Notes under the pieces: generated by a model | The model's input: the letters and a program-made list of their open reading frames with translations, nothing else | Database searches by the model: none | Told to the model about the DNA's origin: nothing | Made by a program: the position numbers and the translations under genes | Origin: Paracoccus sphaerophysae | Lineage (GTDB): Bacteria > Pseudomonadota > Alphaproteobacteria > Rhodobacterales > Rhodobacteraceae | NCBI RefSeq assembly: GCF_000763805.1 | Contig: NZ_JRKS01000015.1 | Span: 1-56,675, forward strand | Direction of reading: 5' to 3' | DNA length: 56,675 nt | Shown: piece after piece, positions 26,175 through 34,527 of the stretch | Position numbering within the stretch: the stretch's first letter is position 1 | Layout of the letters: every line of letters starts with the position of its first letter

Positions 26175-26633
26175 TCATCGTCGTCCCCGCTTCCAGTCGT
26201 CGAGCCGAGCGTAGATCGTGACCGCGATGCCGCCGAGTGCGACCGCGATGAACACCCAGCGCAGCGTATCGAGATACGGGACCAGCGGCAGGATCGCGGT
26301 CTGTGTGTCGGCCAGCACCTGCTGCGTCACTTCGACGCCAGCCGCGCCCAGCGTCGCCACGCCCGCCGCGCCACCGCCCTTCATCGTGCGGCTCTGCGCC
26401 AGCACCTCGCGCGCAGGCGGCTTCTCGGGCGCGAAGGGAACCGGCCGCGCCGGGAAGCGCTCGCCCCACTGGCGCGTAGGGCCGAGGTCGATGTGCATGA
26501 AGTCCGAGCGCGGGTAGAAGCCGAAGCCGAGGAACCCGACCTCCCGCGCCGCGGCCTCGAAGGCCACCGGGTCGTGGTTCGTCATGGCGATGTCGAAGGC
26601 GGCGCCATCGAGGTGCTTGGAGCGGGTCCGGGA
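26175..26633 (-). pseudogene. M15-type peptidase with C-terminal membrane anchor, N-terminally truncated
   Basis: The remaining 153 codons begin RTRSKHLDGAAFDIAMTNHD and continue GFYPRSDFMHIDLGPTRQWGERF. This is the C-terminal half of a zinc D-Ala-D-Ala carboxypeptidase-like (M15) domain as used by phage-type endolysins, with the metal-binding SKHLDGAAFD and HIDLG motifs. A single transmembrane helix follows (WVFIAVALGGIAVTIYA) and a short basic tail. The N-terminal half is missing: at about 26633 the sequence joins directly to an FRG-domain gene on the other strand. The GC content of this fragment matches the core, unlike the cluster it precedes. An internal ATG at 26585 could still be used but would lack the first metal ligand. 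Confidence 0.75.
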
Positions 26634-27236
26634 ACTAACGTTTCAAAAGAGATCGCTAAGCTCATATCTCTGGCGCAGCACTATGAATTTAATTCGGTGA
26701 TGGTCGACGTGACGCGCAACGTCGACATCGCGGCAACGTTTGCCAGTAGCGACTGGGAGAGTGGAAAAAGAGCACGCGAGGGTGGAGGCGTTATCTACCG
26801 TTTTGACGCATTAATGATCGAAAAGGCGTCGGTTGATATGCTGAAAGGCGGGGTGCGCTCGCCCCTGCTAGGCCCACTTGCCCTGCTAGGCGTGACGGAC
26901 GTCCATGAGATTGGGTTCGACCTGCAGCGGCCAGTGCGTCAGCAAGGCGGTAGTCTTTTTGGCCTTGAGACTGCTGCTGCGCATTTTCTTTTCCAAATGC
27001 ACGGTGCCTTGGAGGCTTTCGTATTTGAGGAGGATGACGTAGGCGCGTACGACATCCCTGAGATGAACTATCTTAGACCGGCGGATGATCCGGGTCTTGC
27101 TGTGTTCGACATGAGTGCCCGAGACCAGGTCGAACCATTAACCGATGACGAAATCGCCGATGGCCTCCGCCGTGCTGGAAAGAGCGATAAGGAAGTGGCC
27201 CGCGCTTTATCATGGAGGCGCGATGGAATTATTTGA
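26634..27236 (+). pseudogene. FRG domain protein, N-terminally truncated
   Basis: About 200 codons with no start of their own. The FRG signature is visible as LISLAQHYEFNSVMVDVTRNVDIAATFASS, the LAQHYG-x-T-x-LLD-x-T-x-x-x-x-A-x-x-FA pattern in family language, followed by GGGVIYRFDAL and a C-terminal DEIADGLRRAGKSDKEVARAL. FRG proteins often sit in defence islands; their biochemical role is unclear. The 5' end is lost at the join with the M15 fragment. 27237-27404 shows nothing identifiable. Confidence 0.7.
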
Positions 27237-27404
27237 CCCACCTTCTCCACGCAATTGCGGAGAGCTTTGCGCATCCCATCATTCGGGCGCTCCTTCAATA
27301 TAGTTCGATATGCTTCAAGAGCTTAAATGTTCTGCGGCCGAAGATCGGGATTCTTTATCTGCCAATTTCAACCACCGATAGAATCCTGATCGTGGTGCGG
27401 CAGC

Positions 27405-27848
27405 TCACTCTTCAACCATAATCGCCGTTGCTGGGACGCCGAGCCGGTATCCACGGTTTCGCACCGTCGCAATCAGTGCCTTGCTCTCGGCATCGGTAAA
27501 CCCAGCAGCCTTGAAAGCGTCACGCAACTCGCGGATCAAATCCTTGGCCTCGCGCGCAGTCGTGCCTTCGACATGGGATCCGGAGGCAACCTGATCGCGC
27601 GACAGCGCCTTTTCCAGCAGACGCTCGAACACGGGGAAGATCTGACGCGACAGAATGACGGAGCGACCGTTCCATTGAACCTCGGCCGTTGCCCTTCGCA
27701 CTCGAAGCACGGGCGCCAGCGGGACCGGCACCAGTGCGGCGTCGTCGATTGCAGCGCCGAGGACGTTCGAGGCAGGCTTCAGTACCTTGAGGGTTTCGAT
27801 CAAATGAAAGCCCGCATCGTAGTGTCGTCGCGCAGCCTCCGTTGGCAA
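27405..27848 (-). CDS. Hypothetical protein, possibly winged-helix
   Basis: 147 codons from a TTG. I do not recognise the family. The end ALIATVRNRGYRLGVPA resembles the wing of OmpR-type winged-helix domains (TVRGRGYRL), and QWNGRSVILSRQIFPVFERLLEKAL reads like the strand-helix start of such a domain, so a DNA-binding role is conceivable. The frame stays open about 45 bases upstream (WLDADASRWKYKFLAPELPT) without a normal start before a TAG, so the gene may be N-terminally truncated. It lies among fragments. Confidence 0.4.
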   Translation of the reverse strand: MPTEAARRHYDAGFHLIETLKVLKPASNVLGAAIDDAALVPVPLAPVLRVRRATAEVQWNGRSVILSRQIFPVFERLLEKALSRDQVASGSHVEGTTAREAKDLIRELRDAFKAAGFTDAESKALIATVRNRGYRLGVPATAIMVEE

Positions 27849-28048
27849 TTCCGGTGCGAGGAACTTGTACTTCCATCGGCTAGCGTCAGCATCGAGCCAA
27901 AATCTCCAAGCGTTCTAGCAGCAATGGATCGCTTGGCATTGTTGTCAAAAGAAAAGCACTTGGACAATCTTAAGTCAGATGGTGTTCCGGATGGTTCGAC
28001 AGAGGGCGATCCCGCTGGTGAGTTCCGTGACGCGCTTCTTAAGTGCGT

Positions 28049-28306
28049 CTACGAGGGTATGCGCGTCATATAGGACGTTGCGATCCCCTCCTGCTCTGCC
28101 AGTTCGGCGATGGTAGCGAACTCACCCGATTTGAGCATCCGCTTCCAGCGGAAGGCTCGGGCCAGCGCCTTGACCAGTGTCTTGTCCGCCTTGCGGTCTG
28201 GCCGAACGCCATCGGGGAGGTGCATTTCCTTTCGGCCGCCGCGCTTCACGACACGGAACGGGACGTGGAGCGTCACGGTCTCGGGTATCGGCGCGCCGTG
28301 TGTCAT
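28049..28306 (-). pseudogene. Recombinase-associated small protein, C-terminally truncated
   Basis: 85 codons: PIPETVTLHVPFRVVKRGGRKEMHLPDG, then KTLVKALARAFRWKRMLKSGEFATIAELAEQEGIATSYMTR. I recall this sequence type as the partner gene next to large serine recombinases in alphaproteobacteria, where the protein continues VLRLTLLAPDI after SYMTR. Here it ends IPS* because unrelated sequence begins at about 28055. The TIAELAEQEGIATSYMTR segment is a helix-turn-helix. The recombinase itself is not present. Confidence 0.65.
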
Positions 28307-28320
28307 GCGGCTACTGCCGT

Positions 28321-28749
28321 GTAGGCGACTACGACGACGATGACGAGATCAACCTTGTGGTCAGCCACGGCTCGATGGTCTCGACCATGCCGGTCGTCGA
28401 GGGCCAGGTCGAACGGGTGATCAGCGTGCGACAGATTTCCCACGCCGTGCTGCGGTACTCCGAGAACACCGGCATGCTACGACTGGCCCGCATCCGGAAG
28501 GCGCATCAACCCGAGATCGCGGAACTCTTCGCCTCGATCATCCTCGACAGGCCCGGCTTCTTCGACGGCGACGATGCGCAGGACCTCTATACCCTGCGCC
28601 CCGTCGAACTGGCCGGACCAAGCTTTGCCTTCGATGCCGCCTACGATCCGCTGATCGACAAGGTGCTGATCATCGAGGCGGCGGCCGACCTGATGGCGCC
28701 CGGCAAGAAGGAGTATTCCGCATCGGCGACGGGGCGCTGGCATCCGTGA
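28321..28749 (+). pseudogene. C-terminal fragment of an unrecognised protein
   Basis: About 143 codons in high-GC, core-like codon usage, with no start. Visible: DEINLVVSHGSMVSTMPVVEGQVERVISVRQISHAVLRYS, RIRKAHQPEIAELFASIILDRPGFF, then a change in character at APGKKEYSASATGRWHP. The first 120 residues look like a well-conserved domain of a larger protein, which I cannot name; the end may be out of the original frame. It runs directly against the truncated recombinase-associated gene on the other strand. Confidence 0.4.
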
Positions 28750-28934
28750 TCGGCACCGCGGCAGGGTTCGGCACAGCCCCGAAGCTCGCCGCGGAGAAGG
28801 TCTGGCGGCTCGGCGATACGCCATCGGGTCGGGCGGTGTTTCTTGCGCTGGAGCCGACGGCCCTGACCGGCGACGGCATCATCGCATCGTTGCACCAGGT
28901 GGCGCTGGGCTCGGACATCACGATCTGCGGATAG
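28746..28934 (+). CDS. Short ORF overlapping the previous fragment
   Basis: 62 codons from GTG 28746, which overlaps the preceding stop (GTGA). Sequence includes AAEKVWRLGDTPSGRAVFLALEPTALTGDG and ends GSDITICG. Codon use is core-like. It may be the remainder of the same ancestral locus after a frameshift, or a small separate gene. No family recognised. Confidence 0.3.
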   Translation: MIGTAAGFGTAPKLAAEKVWRLGDTPSGRAVFLALEPTALTGDGIIASLHQVALGSDITICG

Positions 28935-29260
28935 TATTGCCCACAGATAGTGAGGTGCGGTCACGCCGGGTATTGAAAGGTCAACGTCTGGGCTCTCGTG
29001 GTTTGAAATCGGCCAGCTCATCTCTGCGTAACCTCTTGCGCCAGCCGCGAGATAAACGAACATGCTTCGGAAACATGAGGTTCTCCATTGGGGATGCCGG
29101 AGTTTAAAACGGGTTTGAGTTCCATCAGTCTTGATTCCCCTTATCTATGTCCGTCTGGAGCACCGCGTCTGCCGAAAACACGGCTACACATCGCGTTGTT
29201 CTTCGGTCAGGTTTGCTCTAGGTTCGCAACACAAGGTAAGACCGCGCGGAACTCTAAGCA
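28935..29260. other. Gene-free stretch upstream of vsr
   Basis: 326 bases with no supported gene or clear repeat. In many genomes a DNA cytosine methyltransferase gene would lie next to vsr; none is seen here. Confidence 0.5.
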
Positions 29261-29758
29261 ATGACCGACGTGTTCGATCCGCAGACGCGGTCAAGGATCA
29301 TGGCGAGCGTTAAGCAAAAGGACACCGCTCCCGAGATCGCCATTCGCAGTGCGCTTCACAAGAAGGGCTTCCGCTACCGTCTTCACTCGAAAAAGGTCTA
29401 TGGAAGGCCCGACTTGGCCCTTCCCATGCACCGCGCCGTCATCTTCGTTCACGGCTGCTTCTGGCATCGGCATCATGGATGCCGCTACGCCTCTACACCG
29501 TCGACTCGCGCGAACTTCTGGCAGGCAAAGTTCGAGGCGAACGTTGCTCGGGACAGCGCCGTCCGTGGAGTGCTGCTTGCGGCGGGTTGGCGTGTGGCGA
29601 CGATCTGGGAGTGTGCCCTGCGAAAGCCCGAACAGGCCTCGCTAGCCACCGAGCGTCTTTCAGCATGGCTACTGACTGAAACTGACACGCTCGAGCTCGG
29701 CGAAGTCGAGGTTTCGGCACCCACCAGTGAAGGCGACGATGCCGGCTCTTCCAGCTGA
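29261..29758 (+). CDS. vsr: Very short patch repair (Vsr) endonuclease, orphan
   Basis: 165 aa. Vsr nicks DNA 5' of the thymine in T:G mismatches formed when 5-methylcytosine deaminates, starting short-patch repair. Signature residues are all visible: SRIMASVKQKDTAPEIAIRS at the N-terminus, GRPDLALP with the catalytic Asp, VIFVHGCFWHRHHGC with the His/Cys metal and active-site cluster, and the second Cys in IWECALR. The last 25 or so residues (after SAWLLTET) form an acidic, Ser/Gly-rich tail not typical of the family. The partner cytosine methyltransferase is absent on both sides, so this is an orphan left from a restriction-modification locus or acting on marks made elsewhere. Confidence 0.9.
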   Translation: MTDVFDPQTRSRIMASVKQKDTAPEIAIRSALHKKGFRYRLHSKKVYGRPDLALPMHRAVIFVHGCFWHRHHGCRYASTPSTRANFWQAKFEANVARDSAVRGVLLAAGWRVATIWECALRKPEQASLATERLSAWLLTETDTLELGEVEVSAPTSEGDDAGSSS

Positions 29759-29922
29759 TTGATCCAGCCCGGCCGGGCTATGATGCGCCTCTTGAATGTT
29801 CGATCCGAGTTCCTTCTTGCGAACGCCACTGGCGTCGGAAAGTTTAGCCCATATATCCGCATTTCCTATGTTTTCAGAGGCTTGCAAGCTATTCACCAAA
29901 TCCGCGCAGTCATCAGGTCTGG

Positions 29923-30066
29923 AGAATATCGGCCCTGAGAGACCGCTTCCGGGCCTCCTCGCAGCAGGGGCAGTGCTCAGCCCCTCCCGCATAACCCTCG
30001 AAAACAACGGAAAAATCCGGCCGCAGCCGGATCGAGAGAACGCTTTCGCGAGGGCAAGTGGCGGAG
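29923..30066 (-). repeat. Right-end block copy 1 (end of element B)
   Basis: Aligns without gaps to 42590-42733. The inner part is nearly identical over about 80 bases (29985-30066 versus 42652-42733, roughly five differences); the outer 60 bases are clearly related but diverged (shared GAGAATA and CTGAGAGAC). It ends GCAAGTGGCGGAG, the same bases that form the 3' end of tRNA-Ser at 42726. Confidence 0.75.
30009..30032 (-). terminator. Intrinsic terminator inside the right-end block of element B
   Basis: On the minus strand ATCCGGC-TGCG-GCCGGAT, a perfect 7-bp stem, followed by TTTTCC. It lies about 27 bases after the tRNA-like CCA end at 30059, as for a tRNA terminator. Confidence 0.8.
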
Positions 30067-30096
30067 GGGATGGGTCTGGAATCCAACCTTCTCCAG
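30059..30096 (+). repeat. Left-end repeat copy 2 (start of element A)
   Basis: TGGCGGAGGGGATGGGTCTG, ending CAACCTTCTCCA. Same length and register as the copies at 17610 and 56272. Overlaps the last 8 bases of the right-end block, so the two elements abut with one shared TGGCGGAG. Confidence 0.7.
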
Positions 30097-30259
30097 TCTA
30101 ACTTATTGATTTTAATATACTTATGCGTCGTTTCCCAGGCTGCACTTCTGGCGCATCCGCGACCGAACTACGTCGCGAAGACGACAATCATCTAGTGGCA
30201 CTATCTTCGGCTGTTCCAGCGTGACACACCGCCTTGACGATCTTCGGTCGAGCGCCTGA

Positions 30260-30601
30260 CTAGCTCCCCATCGCCCTTGGACCGAACAGGATGACCGCCG
30301 CACCGAAGAGGCAGATCGCCCCGCCTGTCAGGTCCCAGGCGTCCGGCCGCTGCTTTTCGACCATCCAGAGCCAGAGGAGCGATGTGGCGATGTAGACCCC
30401 GCCGTAGGCCGCATAGGCGCGCCCGGCGAAGTCGGATGGGGCGAGCGCGAGCAGCCATGCGAAGGCGGCGAGGCTCGCCACTCCGGGGACAAGCCAGATG
30501 GCGCTCGCCCCCTGCCGCATCCAGGCCCAGACCGCGAAGCAGCCCGCGATCTCGGCCAAGGCGGCACCGGCATAGATGGCGAATGTGCCGGGCGCGGTCA
30601 T
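30260..30601 (-). CDS. YnfA family (UPF0060) small membrane protein
   Basis: 113 aa, four hydrophobic helices ([77 protein letters not shown]), an SMR-like inner-membrane fold. Family motifs: [21 protein letters not shown] and a final GAxxILxGPR. YnfA relatives have been linked to efflux of cationic compounds, but a role beside this metal system is only contextual. Its ATG overlaps the stop of the MerR-type regulator gene (ATGA), so it is co-transcribed with the regulator. Confidence 0.9.
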   Translation of the reverse strand: MTAPGTFAIYAGAALAEIAGCFAVWAWMRQGASAIWLVPGVASLAAFAWLLALAPSDFAGRAYAAYGGVYIATSLLWLWMVEKQRPDAWDLTGGAICLFGAAVILFGPRAMGS

Positions 30602-31038
30602 GGACTGGACTCGCTCTCCGGATGGCGGTGGTCGGTGGAGCAGAGGGAATGGTCGCCCAGCACCTCGATCACCCGGCAATCGGCAATCTTGCCGCCCACG
30701 CATTGCACGACCATCCGCTCCAGTTCGGCCTTCAGCGCCGTCAGCCGCGCGAGGCGGCGCTCCACCTCGGCAAGCTGCGCGCGCGCGATGGCGTCGGCTG
30801 CGACGCAAGGCTGTTCGGGATTGTCCGAGAGGCTGAGAAGGTCACGGATCGCCTCGAGCGTGAAGCCGAGGTCCCGTGCGTGGCGGATGAACGCAAGCCG
30901 TTCCAACGCCTTGCGTCCGTAGAGCCGCTGGTTGCCGGCGCTGCGCCCGGCCTCCGGCAGAAGCCCGATCTGTTCGTAGTAGCGGATGGTCGGAACCTTC
31001 ACTCCGGCCTGCGCCCCGAGTTTTCCGATGGTCAGCAT
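30598..31038 (-). CDS. MerR-family heavy-metal regulator (CadR/PbrR type)
   Basis: 146 aa. N-terminal winged-helix [28 protein letters not shown], then the helix bundle and long dimer helix. The metal site is that of the Cd/Pb/Zn group: Cys78 (PEQPCVAAD), Cys113 and Cys121 ([10 protein letters not shown]), followed by a His/Cys-containing tail ([11 protein letters not shown]) like that of CadR. It should bind the divergent promoter region and activate the ATPase operon when metal is bound. ATG 31038 is used; longer open frame upstream is antisense shadow of the ATPase. Which metal is sensed cannot be fixed from sequence alone. Confidence 0.92.
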   Translation of the reverse strand: MLTIGKLGAQAGVKVPTIRYYEQIGLLPEAGRSAGNQRLYGRKALERLAFIRHARDLGFTLEAIRDLLSLSDNPEQPCVAADAIARAQLAEVERRLARLTALKAELERMVVQCVGGKIADCRVIEVLGDHSLCSTDHRHPESESSP

Positions 31039-31048
31039 CAGATTCCCC

Positions 31049-31079
31049 TTGAAGCTATAGTTGCTAGAGACATTAGCTT
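31049..31079 (+). promoter_or_regulatory. MerR-type promoter/operator of the P-type ATPase operon
   Basis: TTGAAG (-35, 31049-31054), an interrupted dyad CTATAG-TTG-CTAGAG in the spacer, and TAGCTT as a weak -10 at 31074. The 19-base spacing is the over-long spacing corrected by MerR activators. It lies between the divergent regulator and ATPase genes. Confidence 0.75.
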
Positions 31080-31125
31080 CCCGACTCGATGAAGACAATC
31101 GCCCCGCGCGGGCCGAGGATTGACG

Positions 31126-33423
31126 ATGGCCGAAGCACGAAACGAGACCGTCTGCGACTGGACCGTGAGGGGCATGGATTGCGGATCCTGCGCCACCAAG
31201 ATCAAGGATGCGGTGTCGCGCCTGCCGGGAGTGAGCGGTGTCGAGGTCGCCATCATGTCGGAACGTCTCCGTCTGACCCTCGACGAGGCGCAAACCGGGC
31301 GGGACAGGATCGAGAGCGCCGTTCGTGCGCTCGGCTATGAGATCGCGCCACGGGCAGCATCGGCGAGGAAGGACTTTGTGCTGCCCGCGACGCCGACGGC
31401 AGGGGCGCCTGGCGAGAGGGATGGCGGGGCAGATCAATCGGGCCACGACCATGACGGTCATGACCATGCGACGCACGGGAAGGTTTCGCCGCGTGACGAC
31501 TCGGGCCATGGCAGCCCGGGCCATGTCCACGACGACCCCGCCGACCGGGGCAAGCCCTGGTACCAGACCGGAAAGGGCAAGCTGGTCATCTTCACGGCAG
31601 TCCTGCTCGGCGCGGCCTGGATCGTCGAGTTGATCGCGCCGGACATCGGCCGATGGGCTTTTGTCGCGGCCTGCCTCATCGGGGTTGCTCCGGTCGCGCG
31701 GCGCGCCTTCGCGGCGCTGCGGATGGGCCAACCCTTCACCATCGAGAGCCTGATGACGATTGCCGCCGTCGGCGCGCTGTTCATCGACGCGGCGGAAGAG
31801 GCAGCGCTGGTCGTGTTCCTCTTCGCGGTCGGCGAGGTGCTTGAAGGTGTGGCGGCGGGCAAGGCGCGCGACGGCATCCGGGCCCTGGCCAAACTGGTGC
31901 CCAAGACGGCGCTCCTCGAAGTGAACGGCACCACGCGCGAGGTTCCTGCGGCGAGCCTGGCCATTGGCCAGACCGTCCTGGTACGCCCGGGCGACCGCAT
32001 CCCGGCGGACGGCGAGATCGTCGAGGGCACCTCTGGCGTCGATGAAAGCCCGGTCACCGGCGAAAGCGTGCCAAGGACGCGCGGACCCGGGGATGCGGTG
32101 TTTGCCGGGGCAATCAATACCGAAGCGGCCCTCCGTGTGGCGGTGACAAAAGGGGCCGAGGATAACACGATTGCGCGGATCATCCGGCTGGTCGAGGAAG
32201 CCGAGGAGGCGCGCGCGCCGACGGAACGCTTCATCGACAGGTTCAGCCGCTGGTACATGCCGGCCATCGTTGCCGTCTCGTCGCTGGTCGTGCTGGTGCC
32301 GCCACTGGCCTTCGGCCAACCCTGGGATACCTGGGTCTATCGTGGCCTGGCGCTGCTTCTGATCGGCTGCCCCTGCGCGCTGGTGATCTCGGTTCCGGCC
32401 TCGATCGCCTCGGCGCTGTCCTCCGGCGCGCGGCGTGGGCTGCTGATGAAAGGCGGCGCGGTGATCGAGGCGGCGTCCAAGGTCGGCTGGGTCGCCTTCG
32501 ACAAGACTGGCACCCTGACGCATGGCCGGCCGCAGGTGACCGATGTGGTGCCCTTCGGCAAGACGACCGAGGCCGAGCTTCTGGCTGTCGCCGCGGGCGT
32601 CGAGACGGGGTCGAGCCACCCGTTGGCGGTCGCCATCCTGAACCGGGCGAAGGACGCGGGCGTCGCGCCGCTCGCCGCCAGCGAAGCCAAGGCACTGATG
32701 GGCAAGGGCGTCGTGGCGACAGTCGACGGCGCCCCGGCCTGGGTCGCCTCGCCCCGCTACGCCATGGACAACGGCGGCCTTGACGGGCTTGGACTGCGCC
32801 AGGCGACGATCTTCGAAGAGGAGGGCAAGACCGCCGTCGCGGTGTTCCGCGCCAAGTCCCCGCTCGGCCTGATCGCGATGCGCGACGAGCCGCGGGCGGA
32901 TGCGAAGGATGCCGTGCGCCAGCTGACTGCGATGGGCCTGACCCCCGTCATCCTGACCGGCGACAACCCGCGGACGGCGGCGGCGATCGCGGGCGGCCTT
33001 GGCCTGAAGTTCGAGGCCGACATGCTTCCCGAGGACAAGCTCGCCTATATCCGCGAGATCGGGGCGAAGGACGGCGTCATGATGATCGGTGACGGCATCA
33101 ACGATGCGCCCGCCCTGAAGCAGGCGTCGGTCGGCGTCGCCATGGGATCGGGCACCGATGTGGCGCTGGAAACCGCCGATGCGGCGATCCTGCGCGACCG
33201 CGTGACCGACATTCCCGCAACCATCCGCCTCTCGCGCGCGGCCATGGCCAACATCCGTCAGAACGTCACCATCGCGCTGGGGCTGAAGGCGGTGTTCCTC
33301 GTCACCTCGGTCCTCGGCCTGACGGGCCTCTGGATCGCGATCCTGGCCGATACGGGTGCGACGGTGCTGGTGACGCTGAACGCGCTGCGTCTCTTGCGGT
33401 TCAACCCCGAGCGCGAGGCGTGA
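31126..33423 (+). CDS. cadA: Heavy-metal P1B-type ATPase, Cd/Zn/Pb exporter
   Basis: 765 aa, inner membrane. An HMA domain with GMDCGSC (Cys19, Cys22) is followed by a His-rich linker (about residues 105-145, many HD/HG pairs) before the first helices. Core motifs: TGES phosphatase loop (PVTGESVPR), the metal-transporting CPC in GCPCALV, phosphorylation DKTGTLTHG, the HP motif in SSHPLA, and GDGINDAPAL hinge. The CPC class and the CadR/PbrR-type regulator indicate export of Cd, Zn or Pb rather than copper. ATG 31126 is preferred over the TTG two codons upstream. First gene of the rightward operon ending with dsbA. Confidence 0.95.
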   Translation: MAEARNETVCDWTVRGMDCGSCATKIKDAVSRLPGVSGVEVAIMSERLRLTLDEAQTGRDRIESAVRALGYEIAPRAASARKDFVLPATPTAGAPGERDGGADQSGHDHDGHDHATHGKVSPRDDSGHGSPGHVHDDPADRGKPWYQTGKGKLVIFTAVLLGAAWIVELIAPDIGRWAFVAACLIGVAPVARRAFAALRMGQPFTIESLMTIAAVGALFIDAAEEAALVVFLFAVGEVLEGVAAGKARDGIRALAKLVPKTALLEVNGTTREVPAASLAIGQTVLVRPGDRIPADGEIVEGTSGVDESPVTGESVPRTRGPGDAVFAGAINTEAALRVAVTKGAEDNTIARIIRLVEEAEEARAPTERFIDRFSRWYMPAIVAVSSLVVLVPPLAFGQPWDTWVYRGLALLLIGCPCALVISVPASIASALSSGARRGLLMKGGAVIEAASKVGWVAFDKTGTLTHGRPQVTDVVPFGKTTEAELLAVAAGVETGSSHPLAVAILNRAKDAGVAPLAASEAKALMGKGVVATVDGAPAWVASPRYAMDNGGLDGLGLRQATIFEEEGKTAVAVFRAKSPLGLIAMRDEPRADAKDAVRQLTAMGLTPVILTGDNPRTAAAIAGGLGLKFEADMLPEDKLAYIREIGAKDGVMMIGDGINDAPALKQASVGVAMGSGTDVALETADAAILRDRVTDIPATIRLSRAAMANIRQNVTIALGLKAVFLVTSVLGLTGLWIAILADTGATVLVTLNALRLLRFNPEREA

Positions 33424-33427
33424 GGCG

Positions 33428-34051
33428 ATGATGTCGGCTTTCGGCTGGGCCGCGCTGGCCCTTCTCTTCGGCTATCTGGCACTGTTCCTCTGGGGGACCA
33501 CGGCGGCGACGCGGGCGGCGGGCAGGCCGGTCTGGCTGTTCGGGCAGGCAAGGGGACGCGAGCGGCTGGCCGCCTTCGGGTTTCGTGCGGCCTTCGTGCT
33601 TGCCTTCTTCGGGCCGCTTCTCTGGCTGGCATGGCCTGCGCTGCACAAGGCCGATCCGCTCTGGACCGAAGGCCGGAGGGTTGCCGCCGGGTTGATCGGT
33701 GTCTTCCTCGCGGGCGTGGGGGCGATGGTCGCCTTTGCGGCACAGATGTCGATGGGCGCCTCCTGGCGGGTGGGGGTCGTGCCCGGCGCGACGGGCGCCC
33801 TCGTCACGGGCGGGCTCTACCGCTACAGCCGGAACCCCACCTTCGTGGGGCAGTTCGCCTTGCTGGCCGGTGTCGCGCTCGCGGTGTCATCGCTGCCCAC
33901 TGTCGTCGCGCCGCTCGTCTTCCTGTGGTCGGCTGTCACACAGGTGCGCACGGAGGAGACGGCCCTGCGGGCGGCACTCGGGGCGGACTACGACCGCTAC
34001 ACCGCCGCCGTGCCGCGCTGGATCGGGCTGCGCCAGGGAACCGCTCCATGA
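33428..34051 (+). CDS. Isoprenylcysteine methyltransferase-like membrane protein
   Basis: 207 aa with about five membrane helices (FGWAALALLFGYLALFLW at the start; AAFVLAFFGPLLWLAWPAL; AGLIGVFLAGVGAMVAFAA; LLAGVALAVSSLPTVVAPLVF). The conserved block GLYRYSRNPTFVGQ and EETALRAALGADYDRYTAAVPRW match the ICMT/PEMT family SAM-binding C-terminus. Bacterial members are frequently linked to heavy-metal ATPases; their substrate is unknown. It starts 4 bases after cadA and its stop overlaps the lspA ATG. Confidence 0.85.
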   Translation: MMSAFGWAALALLFGYLALFLWGTTAATRAAGRPVWLFGQARGRERLAAFGFRAAFVLAFFGPLLWLAWPALHKADPLWTEGRRVAAGLIGVFLAGVGAMVAFAAQMSMGASWRVGVVPGATGALVTGGLYRYSRNPTFVGQFALLAGVALAVSSLPTVVAPLVFLWSAVTQVRTEETALRAALGADYDRYTAAVPRWIGLRQGTAP

Positions 34052-34527
34052 CCCGACCTGCGATTGTGGTGCTGGCCACGGTTCTGCTCGACCAGACCAC
34101 CAAGGCGGCCGCGCTCTCCGGCCTGGTGCCCGGCCAGCCCGTTGCCATTCTTCCCGGTCTCGACCTGACGCTCGGTTTCAACGAAGGCGCGAGCTTCGGC
34201 CTCCTGTCCGGTCCGATGTCCGGTCGGCCGCTGCTGATGGCCGCCGTGACCGCCGGGCTGACGCTGGTGTTCGCCGTGATGGCCCTGCGCGCGCGCCATC
34301 CGGTCGAGCGCACGGGGTTCGCCCTGATCGTCGGCGGGGCGATTGGCAACATCATCGACCGGCTGCGGCAGGGTGCGGTGACGGACTTCCTCGACGTCTT
34401 CTGGCAGGACTGGCACTGGCCGACGTTCAACGTCGCGGACATGGCGATCACCTTGGGAGCGGCCTGCCTCCTCGCGTCGTCCCTGCCACAGCGCCGCCGC
34501 AAGGAGCCCGTTCGTGACCAAGGCTGA
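34048..34527 (+). CDS. lspA: Lipoprotein signal peptidase II, island paralogue
   Basis: 159 aa, four helices, inner-membrane aspartyl peptidase that removes signal peptides from prolipoproteins. Family motifs: LLDQTTKAA near the N-terminus, FNEGASFGLL, GGAIGNIIDRLRQGAVTDFLDV with the first catalytic Asp, and FNVADMAI with the second. A housekeeping lspA must exist elsewhere, so this is probably the metal-operon paralogue comparable to PbrC of lead-resistance operons. The start overlaps the previous stop (ATGA), and the dsbB-like gene begins within its end. Confidence 0.93.
   Translation: MTRPAIVVLATVLLDQTTKAAALSGLVPGQPVAILPGLDLTLGFNEGASFGLLSGPMSGRPLLMAAVTAGLTLVFAVMALRARHPVERTGFALIVGGAIGNIIDRLRQGAVTDFLDVFWQDWHWPTFNVADMAITLGAACLLASSLPQRRRKEPVRDQG

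Larger units (their letters stand above)
17610..30058. mobile_element. Element B: tRNA-Ser-associated island with a secreted-protein operon and vsr
   Basis: Delimited by the left-end repeat at 17610 and the right-end block ending at 30066, about 12.4 kb. GC content is visibly lower than in the flanking core genes, most clearly from 17.8 to 26 kb. Cargo: a leftward cluster of five exported proteins, gene fragments (M15 peptidase, FRG domain, recombinase-associated protein) and vsr. No integrase, relaxase or conjugation gene is recognised, so the element is either decayed or moved by an integrase supplied elsewhere. Boundaries come from repeats seen by eye; the insertion history is inference. 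Confidence 0.6.
29759..30259. other. Junction region between elements B and A
   Basis: About 500 bases without a convincing gene. It holds the right-end block of element B (29923-30066) with its terminator, the left-end repeat of element A (30059-30096), and an AT-rich piece (30097-30130). The AT-rich piece resembles the sequence after the left-end copy at 56272: both contain TTGATTTT followed by a short A/T run and ACTT. 30131-30259 shows nothing further. Confidence 0.55.

Noticed and set aside
26097..26633. Possible N-terminal extension of the FRG protein
   Set aside because: This part is antisense to the M15 fragment and has shadow composition; the FRG protein proper starts only after 26634.
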